NCBI RefSeq assembly: GCF_947500075.1
Contig: NZ_CANMQS010000001.1
Coordinates: 496,001 to 560,000, forward strand
Direction: 5' to 3'
Source: an uncultured Sulfitobacter sp.
GTDB lineage: Bacteria; Pseudomonadota; Alphaproteobacteria; Rhodobacterales; Rhodobacteraceae
Length of the DNA stretch: 64,000 bases
This document shows positions 1 to 9,691 of this stretch, piece after piece. A model generated the notes under the pieces. The model did not search any database. It was not told the DNA's origin and saw only the letters and a list, made by a program, of their open reading frames with translations. Made by a program: the position numbers and the translations under genes. Position 1 is the first letter of the stretch. Each line of letters starts with the position of its first letter.

Positions 1-561
1 GATCCCGATAAAGGTCGAGATCACAAACCGATAGAGCGGCACCCCCAGAAACGCCGGGATCAAATTGGCCAGAAAGAACGGCACCGCAGGCACCAACCGG
101 ATAAAGAACAACATCGACCACTGGTTCTCATCCAACCCCTTCTTCAGCCGCGCCACCATCCCGTCAGACGCCTCCATCCGCGCCTTCAGCCGCTCCCCCA
201 GCCCCATGCGGGCGGCCAGAAAAATCACCGACGCCCCCAGCGTGGCCCCGGTGATGTTGACCACCGTGCCCAGCGCCGTGCCAAACAGAAAGCCACCCGT
301 CAGCGTGGCAATCGCCGCGCCGGGCAGCGAAAAGCCCACGATCAGCACGTAGATCGCAATGAACCCCAGCACCGTCAGCACAAAATTGGCATCCCGGAAC
401 GCCAGCAGCGCCTCGCGGTTGTCGCGCAGCGCATCAAAGCTGAGATAATCGCGCAGCGTGAACGCCCCCACAATCGCAACCACCGCGATGGCGATCAACG
501 GCAGATGGCGCATCAGCGCCGACTTCTGCATCTCGGTCTCTGGTTCGGTCATCTGCGTCAT
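1..561 (-). CDS. TVP38/TMEM64 family membrane protein (3' end cut by the window)
   Basis: The reading frame is open from an ATG at 561 down to base 1, giving 187 codons without a stop, so the gene continues beyond the window. The protein has an N-terminal hydrophobic helix (about residues 17-33), a further membrane segment near residues 60-80, and the small-residue-rich stretch around FSLPGAAIATLTGG that is typical of the TVP38/TMEM64 (SNARE-associated, DedA-like) family. The motif RLVPAVPFFLANL, seen near residues 163-175, is also a family hallmark. These are inner-membrane proteins thought to be transporters or lipid scramblases; substrate is unknown here. An in-frame ATG at 552 is an alternative start. 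It is divergent from rpmH. Confidence 0.85.
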   Translation of the reverse strand, partial: MTQMTEPETEMQKSALMRHLPLIAIAVVAIVGAFTLRDYLSFDALRDNREALLAFRDANFVLTVLGFIAIYVLIVGFSLPGAAIATLTGGFLFGTALGTVVNITGATLGASVIFLAARMGLGERLKARMEASDGMVARLKKGLDENQWSMLFFIRLVPAVPFFLANLIPAFLGVPLYRFVISTFIGI

Positions 562-761
562 TTTCTGCACCACTTTCAGGGTTGGTTGCTGTTTCACCCT
601 AGATGGCGCGTTAGGCTTGCGCGGGATAGAGCCCTCACGGGCGCTTGATCATCGGTGTATAATAGAGGGCTGTTTGTGACGACATGCCAGCCGATTGAAA
701 CATTTCGCACCGCTCAGGCAGGATTTATTGCAAGAACAGGCGAAAATGCCCCTTCTACCGT

Positions 762-790
762 TTGACTTGGCGCAGGTCGCGCCGTAAAGA
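762..790 (+). promoter_or_regulatory. Candidate promoter for rpmH-rnpA-yidD
   Basis: TTGACT at 762-767 is followed after 17 bp by TAAAGA at 785-790. This is a reasonable sigma70-type promoter placed 60 bp before rpmH. The rest of the gap 562-850 shows no gene that I can support. Confidence 0.5.
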
Positions 791-850
791 CCGGGTCTGA
801 ATTGCAGCGCCGCCCGAATCCGGGCGCGCATCTTAGATGGAGACGGAGCG

Positions 851-985
851 ATGAAACGCACCTTTCAACCCTCGAACCTCGTCCGCAAGCGCCGCCACGG
901 GTTCCGTGCCCGTATGGCGACCAAAGCGGGTCGCAAGATCATCAATGCCCGCCGCGCGCAGGGCCGCAAGTCGCTGAGCGCTTAA
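851..985 (+). CDS. rpmH: 50S ribosomal protein L34
   Basis: This 44-residue, very basic protein begins [18 protein letters not shown] and ends [10 protein letters not shown], the full L34 pattern at the family's usual length. L34 is a late-assembling protein of the large ribosomal subunit. The start is preceded by a purine-rich GGAGACGGAG. It lies directly upstream of rnpA and yidD, the widely conserved rpmH-rnpA-yidD-yidC order; here yidC is displaced about 4 kb downstream by unrelated genes. Confidence 0.98.
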   Translation: MKRTFQPSNLVRKRRHGFRARMATKAGRKIINARRAQGRKSLSA

Positions 986-1010
986 GCGCCAGCCATTGCC
1001 GCAGACATTG

Positions 1011-1427
1011 ATGCCGCCGGAGGCGCCCCAGACAGGCACAGATGCCAGGGTCGGGGCAACGCCCCCGGCGGCTTTTCTGCGTGTGGAAACCCTGACCAAA
1101 CGTGCCGACTTTCAACGCGCCTCCCGCGCCGCGCATCAGGCCACCCCCGGTTTCATCCTGCAAATGCGAAGACGCCACGCGGATGAGCGCACCAGCGCCG
1201 ACATCCGTGTCGGCTTCACCTGTTCCAAGAAAGTCGGCAATGCCGTCGCGCGAAACCGCGCCAAACGCCGCCTGCGCGAAATCGCCCGCCTTGCGCTGCC
1301 CAGCCTTGGCCAGAGCGGCCACGACTACGTCCTGATCGGCCGCAAGGGGGCCACCGCCACCCTGCCCTTCGCACAGTTGCAAGCCGACTTCGCCCGTGCG
1401 CTTGCCAAACTCCACACCCGGTCATGA
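1011..1427 (+). CDS. rnpA: Ribonuclease P protein component
   Basis: RnpA binds the RNase P RNA and helps recognise pre-tRNA 5' leaders. The core begins at RVETLTKRADFQRA and contains the basic signature RVGFTCSKKVGNAVARNRAKRR, the RNA-binding RNR motif region. The chosen ATG at 1011 gives 138 aa; the frame extends upstream to TTG codons at 996 and 1008, and no strong ribosome binding site settles the start, so the first residues are uncertain. The gene ends in a 4-bp overlap with yidD, which suggests translational coupling. Confidence 0.95.
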   Translation: MPPEAPQTGTDARVGATPPAAFLRVETLTKRADFQRASRAAHQATPGFILQMRRRHADERTSADIRVGFTCSKKVGNAVARNRAKRRLREIARLALPSLGQSGHDYVLIGRKGATATLPFAQLQADFARALAKLHTRS

Positions 1428-1660
1428 CGCTGCTCGCCCGCCTCCTGCGCCTGCCCGTGCACGGCTACCGCCTGATCTTCAGCCCCTGGGTCGGCTTCAA
1501 CTGCCGCTACCAGCCGACGTGCAGCGCCTATGCGCTTGAGGCCTTGGAGAAACACGGCGGCCTCAAAGGCACATGGCTCGCCGCCCGCCGCATCGGGCGC
1601 TGCCATCCCTGGGGCGGCGACGGATATGACCCCGTGCCGGGCAAAGAAGACCGTCCATAG
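1424..1660 (+). CDS. yidD: Membrane protein insertion efficiency factor YidD
   Basis: The 78-residue protein carries the YidD core: an N-terminal amphipathic region ending YRLIFSPW, then CRYQPTCSAYALEAL and, further on, RIGRCHPWGGDGYDPVP. It is a small membrane-associated protein that assists insertion by YidC. Its ATG overlaps the rnpA stop codon. The length is normal for the family. Confidence 0.97.
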   Translation: MTLLARLLRLPVHGYRLIFSPWVGFNCRYQPTCSAYALEALEKHGGLKGTWLAARRIGRCHPWGGDGYDPVPGKEDRP

Positions 1661-1667
1661 CCACCCG

Positions 1668-1780
1668 GCGTTAACCACTCACCGCACGCTGCGTTAACAG
1701 TCGGGCCTGAAAACGGGGCGGTGTACAGGTTGTGCACAGGGCGTGTACGGGTTTTTGCCCCTCGGCCCACAGGCGTTAAC
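1668..1780. repeat. Cluster of short repeats between convergent genes (GTGYACRG x3, GCGTTAAC x3)
   Basis: Three related octamers lie exactly 11 bp apart: GTGTACAG at 1721, GTGCACAG at 1732 and GTGTACGG at 1743. The middle one is part of TTGTGCACA, close to a GC-rich DnaA box. They are flanked by three copies of GCGTTAAC at 1668, 1691 and 1773. An A+T-rich palindromic patch (GCAAAAATATTTTCGC) follows at 1781-1796. The gap lies between the ends of yidD and a converging hydrolase gene, where promoters are not expected. The function is unknown. Confidence 0.45.
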
Positions 1781-1810
1781 GCAAAAATATTTTCGCGCAA
1801 CGCCCGTTTC

Positions 1811-2776
1811 CTATCCCACCGGCACCCCCGCAGGCCACAGCACCAGATTGCCCGCACTGCCTTGCAACCGCGTCGGGATCTCATGCCGGTCCGTGTCGCC
1901 CCGGATCGTATGGGCCATGTCCTCCATCACCACATCATCGTAGAAATACCAGGTGTGCGGCGCGTTCGCGACGCCCGCAAAATCCCCCCGGTTGGCTTTG
2001 AAATAATTCCCGCAATTGATGTTCACGGCTTTGCCCGGCCGGTCCTCCGGCAGCCCCACCCGCCCCAGTCGCGGTGAGACCCCCACCCGTTTGACGTTCG
2101 ACAGCGACAGCACATCATCGAACGGATTGAAGTAGTTCGTCAGCCGCACACAATGACGGTAAAGCGAGCTCGACTTCGACGATCCCGCCGCCATCGAACT
2201 GGCAGAAACATCCCCCGACAGCAGCATCACCTGGCTGACAGACCAGCTGTGTGCCGCCACTTGCGGGCGGTCATCCGCATCGTCAAAAGCCTCGCGCAGC
2301 ACGTAAGACCCCATCGAATGCGCCGCCAGATGCAGGTTGATCCGGCACTCCGGCGTCTGCATTGCGGCAAAGCTGGCGATCCCCTCATCCACCAGCCGCA
2401 AGGCGGTCATTTTCGCGTCCGTCCGGTCTTCGAGGTAGTTCAGCGCCCGGTCGTCGCTGGGCCAGTCGAAACTGATCACCGATCCTTCAAACCCGTGCCG
2501 CTCCAGCCCCGCGCGCAGCAGGCGCTGGCGTTCCAGCATCACGTCCATCGGTGTGTTAAACCCATGCACGTAAACCACAATATCCCCCACCGGCGCATCG
2601 TCCTGCGGCCCGTGCCGGGCCTCTGCCATCACCGCCTTGATCCAGGTGTCCTTGTTGATCTGATGCGTCGGCTTGGGATGTTTGACGTTGCTGGGGATCT
2701 TGAGGAAGTAATTCGCGCCGGGTTCAGCCGTGAATGCCCCGTCACGCACGGAACGCACGCAATAGATATAGTCCAT
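1811..2776 (-). CDS. Alpha/beta hydrolase, DUF900 type
   Basis: The 321-residue protein has a serine-hydrolase layout. VVYVHGFN (about residues 67-74) is the oxyanion-hole strand, and AHSMGS (nucleophile Ser near 154) is the GxSxG elbow typical of DUF900 esterases. No signal peptide is visible, so it is probably cytoplasmic; some relatives are exported. The start has AGGAG about 7 bases upstream. It is a single gene, convergent with yidD and divergent from ttcA. The substrate cannot be inferred. The fold assignment is good, the DUF900 label somewhat less certain. Confidence 0.85.
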   Translation of the reverse strand: MDYIYCVRSVRDGAFTAEPGANYFLKIPSNVKHPKPTHQINKDTWIKAVMAEARHGPQDDAPVGDIVVYVHGFNTPMDVMLERQRLLRAGLERHGFEGSVISFDWPSDDRALNYLEDRTDAKMTALRLVDEGIASFAAMQTPECRINLHLAAHSMGSYVLREAFDDADDRPQVAAHSWSVSQVMLLSGDVSASSMAAGSSKSSSLYRHCVRLTNYFNPFDDVLSLSNVKRVGVSPRLGRVGLPEDRPGKAVNINCGNYFKANRGDFAGVANAPHTWYFYDDVVMEDMAHTIRGDTDRHEIPTRLQGSAGNLVLWPAGVPVG

Positions 2777-2880
2777 GATATGCTCCTGAAATTGTTGAGT
2801 GATTGAAATTCAACCACAAGTATACATCTTCCGGGCGGTTCTCGAAATACCGGTTTCCCTGACCTTTTTGCGGGACCGTC

Positions 2881-2897
2881 GCGGGGCCGCGCCCCGC
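2881..2897. repeat. GC-rich perfect palindrome upstream of ttcA
   Basis: GCGGGGC-CGC-GCCCCGC forms a 7-bp stem with a 3-base loop, 35 bases before the ttcA start and within the divergent gap 2777-2932. It could act in the ttcA leader; no terminator U-tract is present. Confidence 0.4.
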
Positions 2898-2932
2898 TTG
2901 ATCGGCACCGCATGATCCACTAAGCCACCGTC

Positions 2933-3778
2933 ATGCTGGATCAACCCGACGACATTCACCCGCTGTTCTACGGCGCCCCGCAAACAACGGAGTTCAAGAA
3001 GCTCCGCAAACGTATTGTGCGTGCGACCCGCGAAGCGGTGGATCAATATGGCATGGTCGATCCCGACAAACCCAAACAGCGCTGGCTGGTCTGCCTCTCG
3101 GGCGGCAAGGACAGCTATACCCTGCTGGCGGTTTTGCACGAACTGCAATGGCGGGGCCTTCTGCCCGTCGATCTGCTGGCCTGCAATCTCGATCAGGGCC
3201 AGCCCGGTTTCCCCGCGACCGTGCTGCCTGCGTTTCTTGAGAAAATGGGCGTGCCCCACCGGATTGAGTATCAGGACACCTATTCCATCGTCATGGACAA
3301 AGTGCCTCAGGGGCGCACCTTCTGCGCGCTCTGCTCGCGCCTGCGCCGCGGCAATCTCTACCGCATCGCGCGCGAGGAAGGCTGTTCCGCCGTCGTGCTG
3401 GGCCACCACCGCGATGATATTCTTGAGACCTTCTTCATGAACCTCTTTCACGGCGGGCGACTGGCGACCATGCCGCCCAAACTGGTGAACGAGGAAGGCG
3501 ACCTGTTTTTGTACCGCCCTCTGGCCCATGTGGCCGAAGCCGATTGTGAGAAATTCGCCCGCGCGATGGACTATCCGATCATTCCCTGTGACCTCTGCGG
3601 CTCACAGGACGGTTTGCAACGCCAGCAGGTCAAGGCGATCCTTGACGGCTGGGAAGCCAACAGCCCCGGCCGCAGGCAGGTGATGTTCCGCGCCCTGATG
3701 AACGCGCGTCCTTCGCATCTGCTCGACCCAAAGCTCTTTGATTTCACCGGACTTTCCCTGAAGTCCGACGCATTTTAG
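2933..3778 (+). CDS. ttcA: tRNA 2-thiocytidine(32) synthetase TtcA
   Basis: TtcA is an ATP-dependent thiolase that makes 2-thiocytidine at tRNA position 32 using a [4Fe-4S] cluster. The PP-loop motif SGGKDS sits at residues 56-61. The cluster ligands are visible as CALC (Cys131, Cys134) and CDLC (Cys219, Cys222). The motif [10 protein letters not shown], which follows the first Cys pair, is also characteristic. At 281 aa the protein is a normal length for the family. It stands alone, upstream of the GGDEF/EAL gene. Confidence 0.95.
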   Translation: MLDQPDDIHPLFYGAPQTTEFKKLRKRIVRATREAVDQYGMVDPDKPKQRWLVCLSGGKDSYTLLAVLHELQWRGLLPVDLLACNLDQGQPGFPATVLPAFLEKMGVPHRIEYQDTYSIVMDKVPQGRTFCALCSRLRRGNLYRIAREEGCSAVVLGHHRDDILETFFMNLFHGGRLATMPPKLVNEEGDLFLYRPLAHVAEADCEKFARAMDYPIIPCDLCGSQDGLQRQQVKAILDGWEANSPGRRQVMFRALMNARPSHLLDPKLFDFTGLSLKSDAF

Positions 3779-3886
3779 CAAAATTTTCGCAGATAATCAT
3801 CGCCCCGTTAACACCTGCACCACCCCTCACAGGTTAAGCCTACCCCACCGCAGCGACATCTCCGCGCTGCTTTGAGGAGGTATGGA

Positions 3887-5425
3887 ATGGCGCAGATAGA
3901 GCATCCGATGCTGACCGGACTGCGACGGCGGTTGGCACTGTATCTCACGGGCCCGCCTGCGCTGGCTTTCCTGCCCTGTATCTCGCTCGCCTCCTACTGG
4001 CTCGGCGGCGAAGGGGCGCTGATCGTTGTGTCCGGCCTGCTGCCGCTGATCTATCTTGCCGCCGGCGCCATCCATGAAGAGCGTATTCCGCTGGAGCGCT
4101 ACGGCGATGTCCTGCCGCGCGCTGCGTTTGATGCCAAAGTCGCGCAAGTCCATGACCATTGTACCGGCGCGCGCGAAGAATCGACGCTGATGTTTCTGAT
4201 GCTGGAAGAGTTTGATCAGATCGCAGGCCGCCATGGACAGGCCACGGCCGACCTGATCCGACAGCGCACCGCTGACCGCCTCACAGCTGTTCTGCGTGAT
4301 GCAGACGCTCTGGGCGAATTGGGCGATGCGCGGTTTGCGATCTGTACGGCCCCCATGCGCCAGCTTGACCTTGAAACCTGCATTCAGCTTGCTGCGCGCC
4401 TTCAATCCGCGGTGGAGGAACCGATCTCCGTCGATGGCATCACCATCTACATCACCGCCTCCGTGGGCTTTTGCCAGCACGCCCGTGCGCCGGGGCGCAC
4501 GGCCACCGACTGGATCGAAGCCGCCAACACCGCCTTGAGAGAAGCCAAACGCCATGGCCCGACCGCCATCCGCGCCTTCAACGACGACATGCACCGCGCC
4601 CAGCAAGTGCGCAGCACCCTGCGCGATGACGCCGCAACCGCGCTCGACACCGGTCAGATACAGCCCTGGTTCCAGCCGCAGATTTCCACCGACACCGGGG
4701 AGGTCACAGGGTTTGAGGCTTTGGCCCGCTGGAACCACCCTGAACGCGGCATGATCTCCCCTGCGGAGTTCCTGCCTGCGCTGGAGGAAGCAGCACTGCT
4801 GGAACGACTGGCAGAGGTGATGATGTACCACAGCTTTGCCGCACTCAAAGCCTGGGACGGCGCCGGCGTCACGGTCCCGCAGGTCGGTGTCAATTTCGCC
4901 GGCTCGGAACTGAACAACCCCCGCCTGCTGGAAAAAATCAAATGGGAACTGGACCGATTTGACCTTGCTCCGAACCGTCTCGCGGTTGAAGTGCTGGAAA
5001 CCGTGGTGGCAAGCGCGCCGCATGACATGATCACCCGCAACATCAACGCACTGGGCGAATTGGGCTGCACGATCGATCTGGATGACTTTGGCACCGGGCA
5101 TGCCTCCATCGCCTCCATCCGCCGTTTCTCTGTCGCGCGGATCAAGATCGACCGCTCCTTTGTGATCAAGGCAGACCGCGACCCCGAACAGCAACGCATG
5201 ATCGGTGCGATCCTGACCATGGCAGAACGGCTGGGCGTTGAAACACTGGCAGAAGGCGTTGAAACTGTTGGAGAACATGTCCTGTTGGCGCAACTTGGAT
5301 GTGACCACGTACAGGGGTTCGGCATCGCCCGGCCGATGCCCTTCGAACAGACCCTCGACTGGCTTGTTGCACACAGTGAAAAGCTTCAGGACATGCCGCG
5401 CATCATGGGCGGCAAAGACAGCTGA
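3887..5425 (+). CDS. Membrane-anchored GGDEF/EAL protein, probable c-di-GMP phosphodiesterase
   Basis: The ATG at 3887 was chosen because GAGGAGGT ends 4 bases before it; the frame also continues upstream to a TTG at 3872. The 512-aa protein starts with two hydrophobic helices (about residues 23-62), then a GGDEF-like domain in which the active-site motif is degenerate (GDARF in place of GGDEF), so cyclase activity is unlikely. The C-terminal EAL domain keeps EALARW (Glu near 277), DDFGTG (Asp399-Asp400), KIDRSF and ETLAEGVE, the catalytic and metal-binding set. It therefore probably hydrolyses c-di-GMP at the inner membrane, with the degenerate GGDEF possibly binding GTP as a regulator. Confidence 0.9.
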   Translation: MAQIEHPMLTGLRRRLALYLTGPPALAFLPCISLASYWLGGEGALIVVSGLLPLIYLAAGAIHEERIPLERYGDVLPRAAFDAKVAQVHDHCTGAREESTLMFLMLEEFDQIAGRHGQATADLIRQRTADRLTAVLRDADALGELGDARFAICTAPMRQLDLETCIQLAARLQSAVEEPISVDGITIYITASVGFCQHARAPGRTATDWIEAANTALREAKRHGPTAIRAFNDDMHRAQQVRSTLRDDAATALDTGQIQPWFQPQISTDTGEVTGFEALARWNHPERGMISPAEFLPALEEAALLERLAEVMMYHSFAALKAWDGAGVTVPQVGVNFAGSELNNPRLLEKIKWELDRFDLAPNRLAVEVLETVVASAPHDMITRNINALGELGCTIDLDDFGTGHASIASIRRFSVARIKIDRSFVIKADRDPEQQRMIGAILTMAERLGVETLAEGVETVGEHVLLAQLGCDHVQGFGIARPMPFEQTLDWLVAHSEKLQDMPRIMGGKDS

Positions 5426-5657
5426 ACCCGCCCATTCGGCTGTTTCTGCCGCCGTGACACAACAGCGGCCCCGGCCTGTTCCAAACAATGTCCCCCGCCA
5501 GCCATCCCGCACGGTCCCCCGGATGGCCGCGATAATCGCCCGTTTCCTCCACGAGCGCCCCATCGCCGCAGCCATTTTCACCCGATTCCGCTTGACCTTT
5601 GCCGCTGCACTCTGTTGAACCGCACCACACATCTCATGACAGCAAATGGCGGTTTGA

Positions 5658-7505
5658 ATGGACGACCAGAACAAGAATCTCATCCTTGCAACGGCGCTCA
5701 GCTTTGTCGTGATCCTGATCTGGTTCTTGCTGTTCCCGCCCCCCGCGCCGGACACACCGCTGGAGGGCACTGCGGAACAGTCAGCGGCGGAGACCGCCTC
5801 CGTCCCGGCAGCCCCTGCGACAGGCACCGCAACCGCCCCGGCTGACACCCCCACCGATGAAAGCGCAACAGCGCTGGAAGAGGCCGCGCGTGTCACCATC
5901 GAGACACCGCGCCTGACAGGCTCCATCTCCCTGCTGGGCGGGCGGATCGATGATCTGAAGCTCAAGGATTACCGCACCACCCGCCAGGATGACGCCCCCA
6001 TCGTCACCATGCTGTCGCCTCAAGGCACCAATGACGCCTATTACGCCCTGCAAGGCTGGGCGGCGGGCAGCGGCATTGACGCAGAAGCCGTCCCCGGCCC
6101 CTCCACCACATGGACCCTCACCAGCGGCGATACGCTTGGCGTCGATGCGCCTATCACGTTGAGCTGGGACAATGGCGCAGGCCAGACCTTTACCCGCACG
6201 ATCACCGTCGATGCGGACTACATGTTCTCGCTCACCCAGACGGTCACCAACGACGGCGAAGACCCGGTCACCCTGTCCCCCTATGGCATGATCGTGCAGC
6301 ACACGGAGCCGGACGATCTTGAGAATTTCTTCATCCTGCACGAAGGCGCGGTTGCCGTCGCCAATGAAGAGCTTGCCGAAACCGATTGGGAAGACATTGC
6401 AGAGGCGGACATCAACGCCGAATGGGGCCGTCAGGCCATCGTGACCAAGGACGTCGCCTCCGGCTGGGTCGGCTTTACCGACCACTTCTGGCAGGCCATT
6501 CTGATCCCCGGCGCGGGCCAGAGCTTTGATCAGGCCCTCACCTATGACGCGCGCAGTGACATCTACCGCGCGATCACCCGCCTGCCGACACAGACCGTGG
6601 CCCCCGGCGCCAGCGCCGAAGTACAGACACAGCTTTTCGCCGGGGCCAAGGAATGGGCGATCCTGCGCGAATACGAAGCCGAAGGCGTGGTCAAATTCAT
6701 CGACAGCATCGACTGGGGCTGGTTCGCTTTCCTCACCAAGCCGATCTTCTGGCTGCTGCATGAGCTCAACAAGCTGATTGGCAACATGGGTTGGGCCATC
6801 ATTGGCCTCACGCTGATCATCAAGGCGGTGCTCTTCCCGCTGGCCTACAAATCCTACGTCTCCATGGCGAAGATGAAAGAGCTTCAGCCGCAGATGGAGA
6901 AGCTCAAGGAGCAGGCAGGCGACGACCGCCAGAAAATGCAGCAAGGCATGATGGAGCTCTACAAGAAGGAAAAGGTGAACCCCGCCGCGGGCTGTTTGCC
7001 GATCCTGTTGCAGATCCCGATCTTCTTCTCGCTCTACAAGGTGATTTTCGTCACGATCGAATTGCGCCATGCGCCCTTCTTCGGTCCGTTTCAGGACCTC
7101 TCCGCCCCGGATCCCACCTCGATCTTCAACCTCTTTGGCCTGCTGCCCTGGGCCGGCCCCGCGCCGGAGACCTTCATGGCGCTGATCTTCATCGGCATCC
7201 TGCCGCTGTTGCTGGGCATCTCCATGTGGCTCCAGCAAAAGCTGAACCCGGCGCCCACGGACCCGACGCAGCAGATGATCTTTGCCTGGATGCCCTGGGT
7301 GTTCATGTTCATGCTGGGCAGTTTCGCCAGCGGGCTGGTCGTCTACTGGATCGCCAACAACACGATCACCTTTACGCAGCAGTATCTGATCATGCGCAGC
7401 CAGGGCTACAAACCCGATCTGATGGGCAACATCACCAGCGGCTTCAAGCGCAAGCCAAAGGCGGATGCAGACGCCAAGGCCCCGGCCAAAAAGGGCGGCA
7501 AGTAA
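5658..7505 (+). CDS. yidC: Membrane protein insertase YidC
   Basis: YidC inserts and folds inner-membrane proteins with or without SecYEG. The 615-residue protein has an N-terminal membrane anchor (about residues 8-27), a Thr/Ala-rich linker, a large periplasmic beta domain to about residue 345, then the conserved five-helix insertase core. The core signature GCLPILLQIPIFFSLYK is present, and the C-terminus is a basic Lys/Ala-rich tail. The length suits the Gram-negative type. It is followed after 4 bases by engB, and the genes to sixA form a probable operon. The 232 bp upstream (5426-5657) show nothing clear. Confidence 0.98.
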   Translation: MDDQNKNLILATALSFVVILIWFLLFPPPAPDTPLEGTAEQSAAETASVPAAPATGTATAPADTPTDESATALEEAARVTIETPRLTGSISLLGGRIDDLKLKDYRTTRQDDAPIVTMLSPQGTNDAYYALQGWAAGSGIDAEAVPGPSTTWTLTSGDTLGVDAPITLSWDNGAGQTFTRTITVDADYMFSLTQTVTNDGEDPVTLSPYGMIVQHTEPDDLENFFILHEGAVAVANEELAETDWEDIAEADINAEWGRQAIVTKDVASGWVGFTDHFWQAILIPGAGQSFDQALTYDARSDIYRAITRLPTQTVAPGASAEVQTQLFAGAKEWAILREYEAEGVVKFIDSIDWGWFAFLTKPIFWLLHELNKLIGNMGWAIIGLTLIIKAVLFPLAYKSYVSMAKMKELQPQMEKLKEQAGDDRQKMQQGMMELYKKEKVNPAAGCLPILLQIPIFFSLYKVIFVTIELRHAPFFGPFQDLSAPDPTSIFNLFGLLPWAGPAPETFMALIFIGILPLLLGISMWLQQKLNPAPTDPTQQMIFAWMPWVFMFMLGSFASGLVVYWIANNTITFTQQYLIMRSQGYKPDLMGNITSGFKRKPKADADAKAPAKKGGK

Positions 7506-7509
7506 TCCC

Positions 7510-8160
7510 ATGCAACTGCCCTTCCCCCTGGCGGACGAACCGGATGCCGCCACGGCGGAGAAGGGTCGCTTGCTGTTTGCCGCCGAAAGCACCTTTGTCA
7601 AAGGCGTGGTGGCGATGGACGGCCTGCCGCCGCCTGACCGGATGGAGGTCTGCTTTGCCGGACGTTCCAACGTGGGCAAATCCACGCTGATCAATGCGCT
7701 GACAGGCACCAAGGCGCTGGCACGCGCCTCCAACACCCCCGGCCGCACGCAGGAAATCAACTTCTTCACCGCCGCCGACAGTCACTATCTGGTGGACCTG
7801 CCCGGATATGGCTATGCCAACGCCCCCTTGCCGGTCGTGCAGAGATGGCAACGGCTGCTCAAGCAATACCTGTCGGGCCGCCAGACCCTGCGCCGCGCCT
7901 TTGTTCTGATCGACGCGCGCCACGGGGTCAAAAAGGTCGATGAAGAGATCCTCAGCCTGCTCGACAGTTCAGCCGTCACCTTTCAGGCGGTGTTGACCAA
8001 AGCCGACAAGGTGAAAGAGAAAGAACGCGCCAAGGTGCTCGATCAGGTGCGCGGGGCGCTGTCCAAACATCCTGCGGCCTATCCGGAAATCATTGTGACC
8101 TCCTCGGAAAAAGGCTGGGGTATTCCCACCTTGCGTGCCATCATCGCCACGCTCGAATGA
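7510..8160 (+). CDS. engB: Ribosome biogenesis GTPase EngB (YihA/YsxC)
   Basis: EngB is an essential GTPase of large-subunit assembly. G1 (GRSNVGKST), G3 (DLPGYGYA) and G4 (TKADK) motifs are all visible. The ATG at 7510 lies 4 bases after the yidC stop and gives 216 aa, a normal length; the open frame extends further upstream inside yidC but that part is not expected to be translated. Its position behind yidC and ahead of argB is shared with relatives in this family of bacteria. Confidence 0.96.
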   Translation: MQLPFPLADEPDAATAEKGRLLFAAESTFVKGVVAMDGLPPPDRMEVCFAGRSNVGKSTLINALTGTKALARASNTPGRTQEINFFTAADSHYLVDLPGYGYANAPLPVVQRWQRLLKQYLSGRQTLRRAFVLIDARHGVKKVDEEILSLLDSSAVTFQAVLTKADKVKEKERAKVLDQVRGALSKHPAAYPEIIVTSSEKGWGIPTLRAIIATLE

Positions 8161-8176
8161 CACTCAAGACCGACAG

Positions 8177-9040
8177 ATGAGAAAACAAGACATGAACCGC
8201 GACTGGATCGCCACCGCGCAGACGCTGAGCCAGGCGCTGCCCTTCCTGCAACGCTACGCCGATGCGACGGTCGTCATCAAGCTGGGCGGCCACGCCATGG
8301 GCAGCGATGACGCGATGGCGGAATTCGCCCGCGACGTCACCTTGATGCGACAGGTTGGGGTACAGCCCGTGGTCGTGCATGGTGGCGGGCCGATGATCAA
8401 CCAGATGCTGGACCGGTTGGGCATCACCTCTGATTTCGTGGACGGCAAACGTGTGACCGATACCGCCACCATCGAGGTGGTCGAAATGGTCCTGTCGGGG
8501 ATCGTCAATGCACGGATTGTGCAGGCCATCACCGAACAGGGCGGGCGCGCCGTGGGGCTGTCCGGCAAGGACAGCGGCCTGATCATGTGCGAGGCAGAGA
8601 ACCCGGCGCTGGGGCTTGTTGGCAAACCGTCCAAAGTGAACGCCAGCGTCCTGGACGATCTGGCAGAGAAGGGATTCATCCCCGTGATTGCGCCCCTCGG
8701 CATGGGCAGCGGGGGAGAGACCTTCAACATCAACGGCGACACCGCCGCCGGGGCCATCGCCGCAGCCCTACAGGCGGACCGCCTGTTGCTTCTTACGGAT
8801 GTGGACGGTGTCAAGAATGACGCAGGCGAGGTACTGACCGAACTCACCGCAAGCCAGATCACCGAGATGGTCGCAGATGGCACCATCGCAGGCGGCATGA
8901 TCCCCAAGACACAAACCGCGCTTGATGCGCTTGCAGGGGGGGTGCGGGCGGCTGTTATCCTCGATGGCCGCGCGCCCAACGCCTGCCTGCTGGAGCTGTT
9001 TACCGAACACGGTGCGGGCAGCATCATCCGCCGCGGATGA
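8177..9040 (+). CDS. argB: Acetylglutamate kinase
   Basis: ArgB phosphorylates N-acetylglutamate, the second step of arginine synthesis. The amino-acid-kinase fold is shown by [33 protein letters not shown] and [10 protein letters not shown]. The ATG at 8177 gives 287 aa; an in-frame ATG at 8192 is equally possible, since neither has a strong ribosome binding site. The stop overlaps the next gene by 4 bp. Confidence 0.96.
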   Translation: MRKQDMNRDWIATAQTLSQALPFLQRYADATVVIKLGGHAMGSDDAMAEFARDVTLMRQVGVQPVVVHGGGPMINQMLDRLGITSDFVDGKRVTDTATIEVVEMVLSGIVNARIVQAITEQGGRAVGLSGKDSGLIMCEAENPALGLVGKPSKVNASVLDDLAEKGFIPVIAPLGMGSGGETFNINGDTAAGAIAAALQADRLLLLTDVDGVKNDAGEVLTELTASQITEMVADGTIAGGMIPKTQTALDALAGGVRAAVILDGRAPNACLLELFTEHGAGSIIRRG

Positions 9041-9690
9041 TGTACCCGACGCTCGAACAGGAGGCCGCAGCGCGCAGCCTGACCATTCTGGGCGGCTTCC
9101 ACCCCTCGGCTGAGGACAATGCACCACAGGGCTGCAAAACACTGCTGATGCTTGGCCCGGATGAGCCCGTTTTCTGGGATGCTTTCACGCAGAGCGCGGA
9201 ATGGCAGGACGGACAGCCAGACCCAATGGACCGCTGGTCCACCCGCGTGGTCGGTGACTGGGCCGATGACCTGGGGGCAACGCCGCTTTATCCCTTTGGC
9301 GGCGCGCCGTTCCTGCCGTTCTTCAGCTGGGCGCTGCGCACCGGGCGCCTCCACGCCTCTCCCATCAATTTTCTGGTCCATGACCGTGCGGGGCTGTTTG
9401 TCTCCTTCCGGGGCGCGCTGGCACTGGCTGAGCATATTGACCTGCCCAAGGCTGGCCCTGCCCCCTGTGACAGCTGCGCGGAACAACCCTGCCGGACCGC
9501 TTGCCTGTCGGGGGCCTTGACGCCGGAAGGCTATGACGTGCCAACATGCCGTAGCTTTCTGGACACAGCGGAAGGCGCGATGAACCTGACATCGGGCTGT
9601 GCGGTGCGCCGGTCCTGCCCGGTGTCACAAGACTTTGGCCGATTGCCCGCACAATCGGCGTACCACATGCAACAGTTCAAAGGGGCCTGA
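9037..9690 (+). CDS. Ferredoxin-like iron-sulfur protein (QueG-like cluster domain)
   Basis: The 217-residue protein contains the cysteine pattern [13 protein letters not shown] (Cys144, 147, 152, 156) with further cysteines at 171, 188 and 194, enough for two [4Fe-4S] clusters as in the ferredoxin half of epoxyqueuosine reductase. The N-terminal ~130 residues are not an obvious cobalamin domain, so it is not a full QueG. Its ATG overlaps the argB stop (ATGA), and sixA follows 1 base after its stop, so the three are probably co-transcribed. The electron partner is unknown. Confidence 0.8.
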   Translation: MMYPTLEQEAAARSLTILGGFHPSAEDNAPQGCKTLLMLGPDEPVFWDAFTQSAEWQDGQPDPMDRWSTRVVGDWADDLGATPLYPFGGAPFLPFFSWALRTGRLHASPINFLVHDRAGLFVSFRGALALAEHIDLPKAGPAPCDSCAEQPCRTACLSGALTPEGYDVPTCRSFLDTAEGAMNLTSGCAVRRSCPVSQDFGRLPAQSAYHMQQFKGA

Positions 9691-9691
9691 C

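Noticed and set aside
3827..5965. 712-codon open frame on the minus strand
   Set aside because: It is antisense to the GGDEF/EAL gene and the start of yidC, has no domain that I recognise, and its composition is that of a frame opposite GC-rich coding DNA.
5781..7769. 662-codon open frame on the minus strand
   Set aside because: It runs opposite yidC and engB, whose motifs are complete on the plus strand; the frame is a by-product of high GC.
9037..9690. Full epoxyqueuosine reductase (QueG)
   Set aside because: The protein is only 217 aa and lacks the cobalamin-binding N-terminal domain, so only the ferredoxin-like part is supported.
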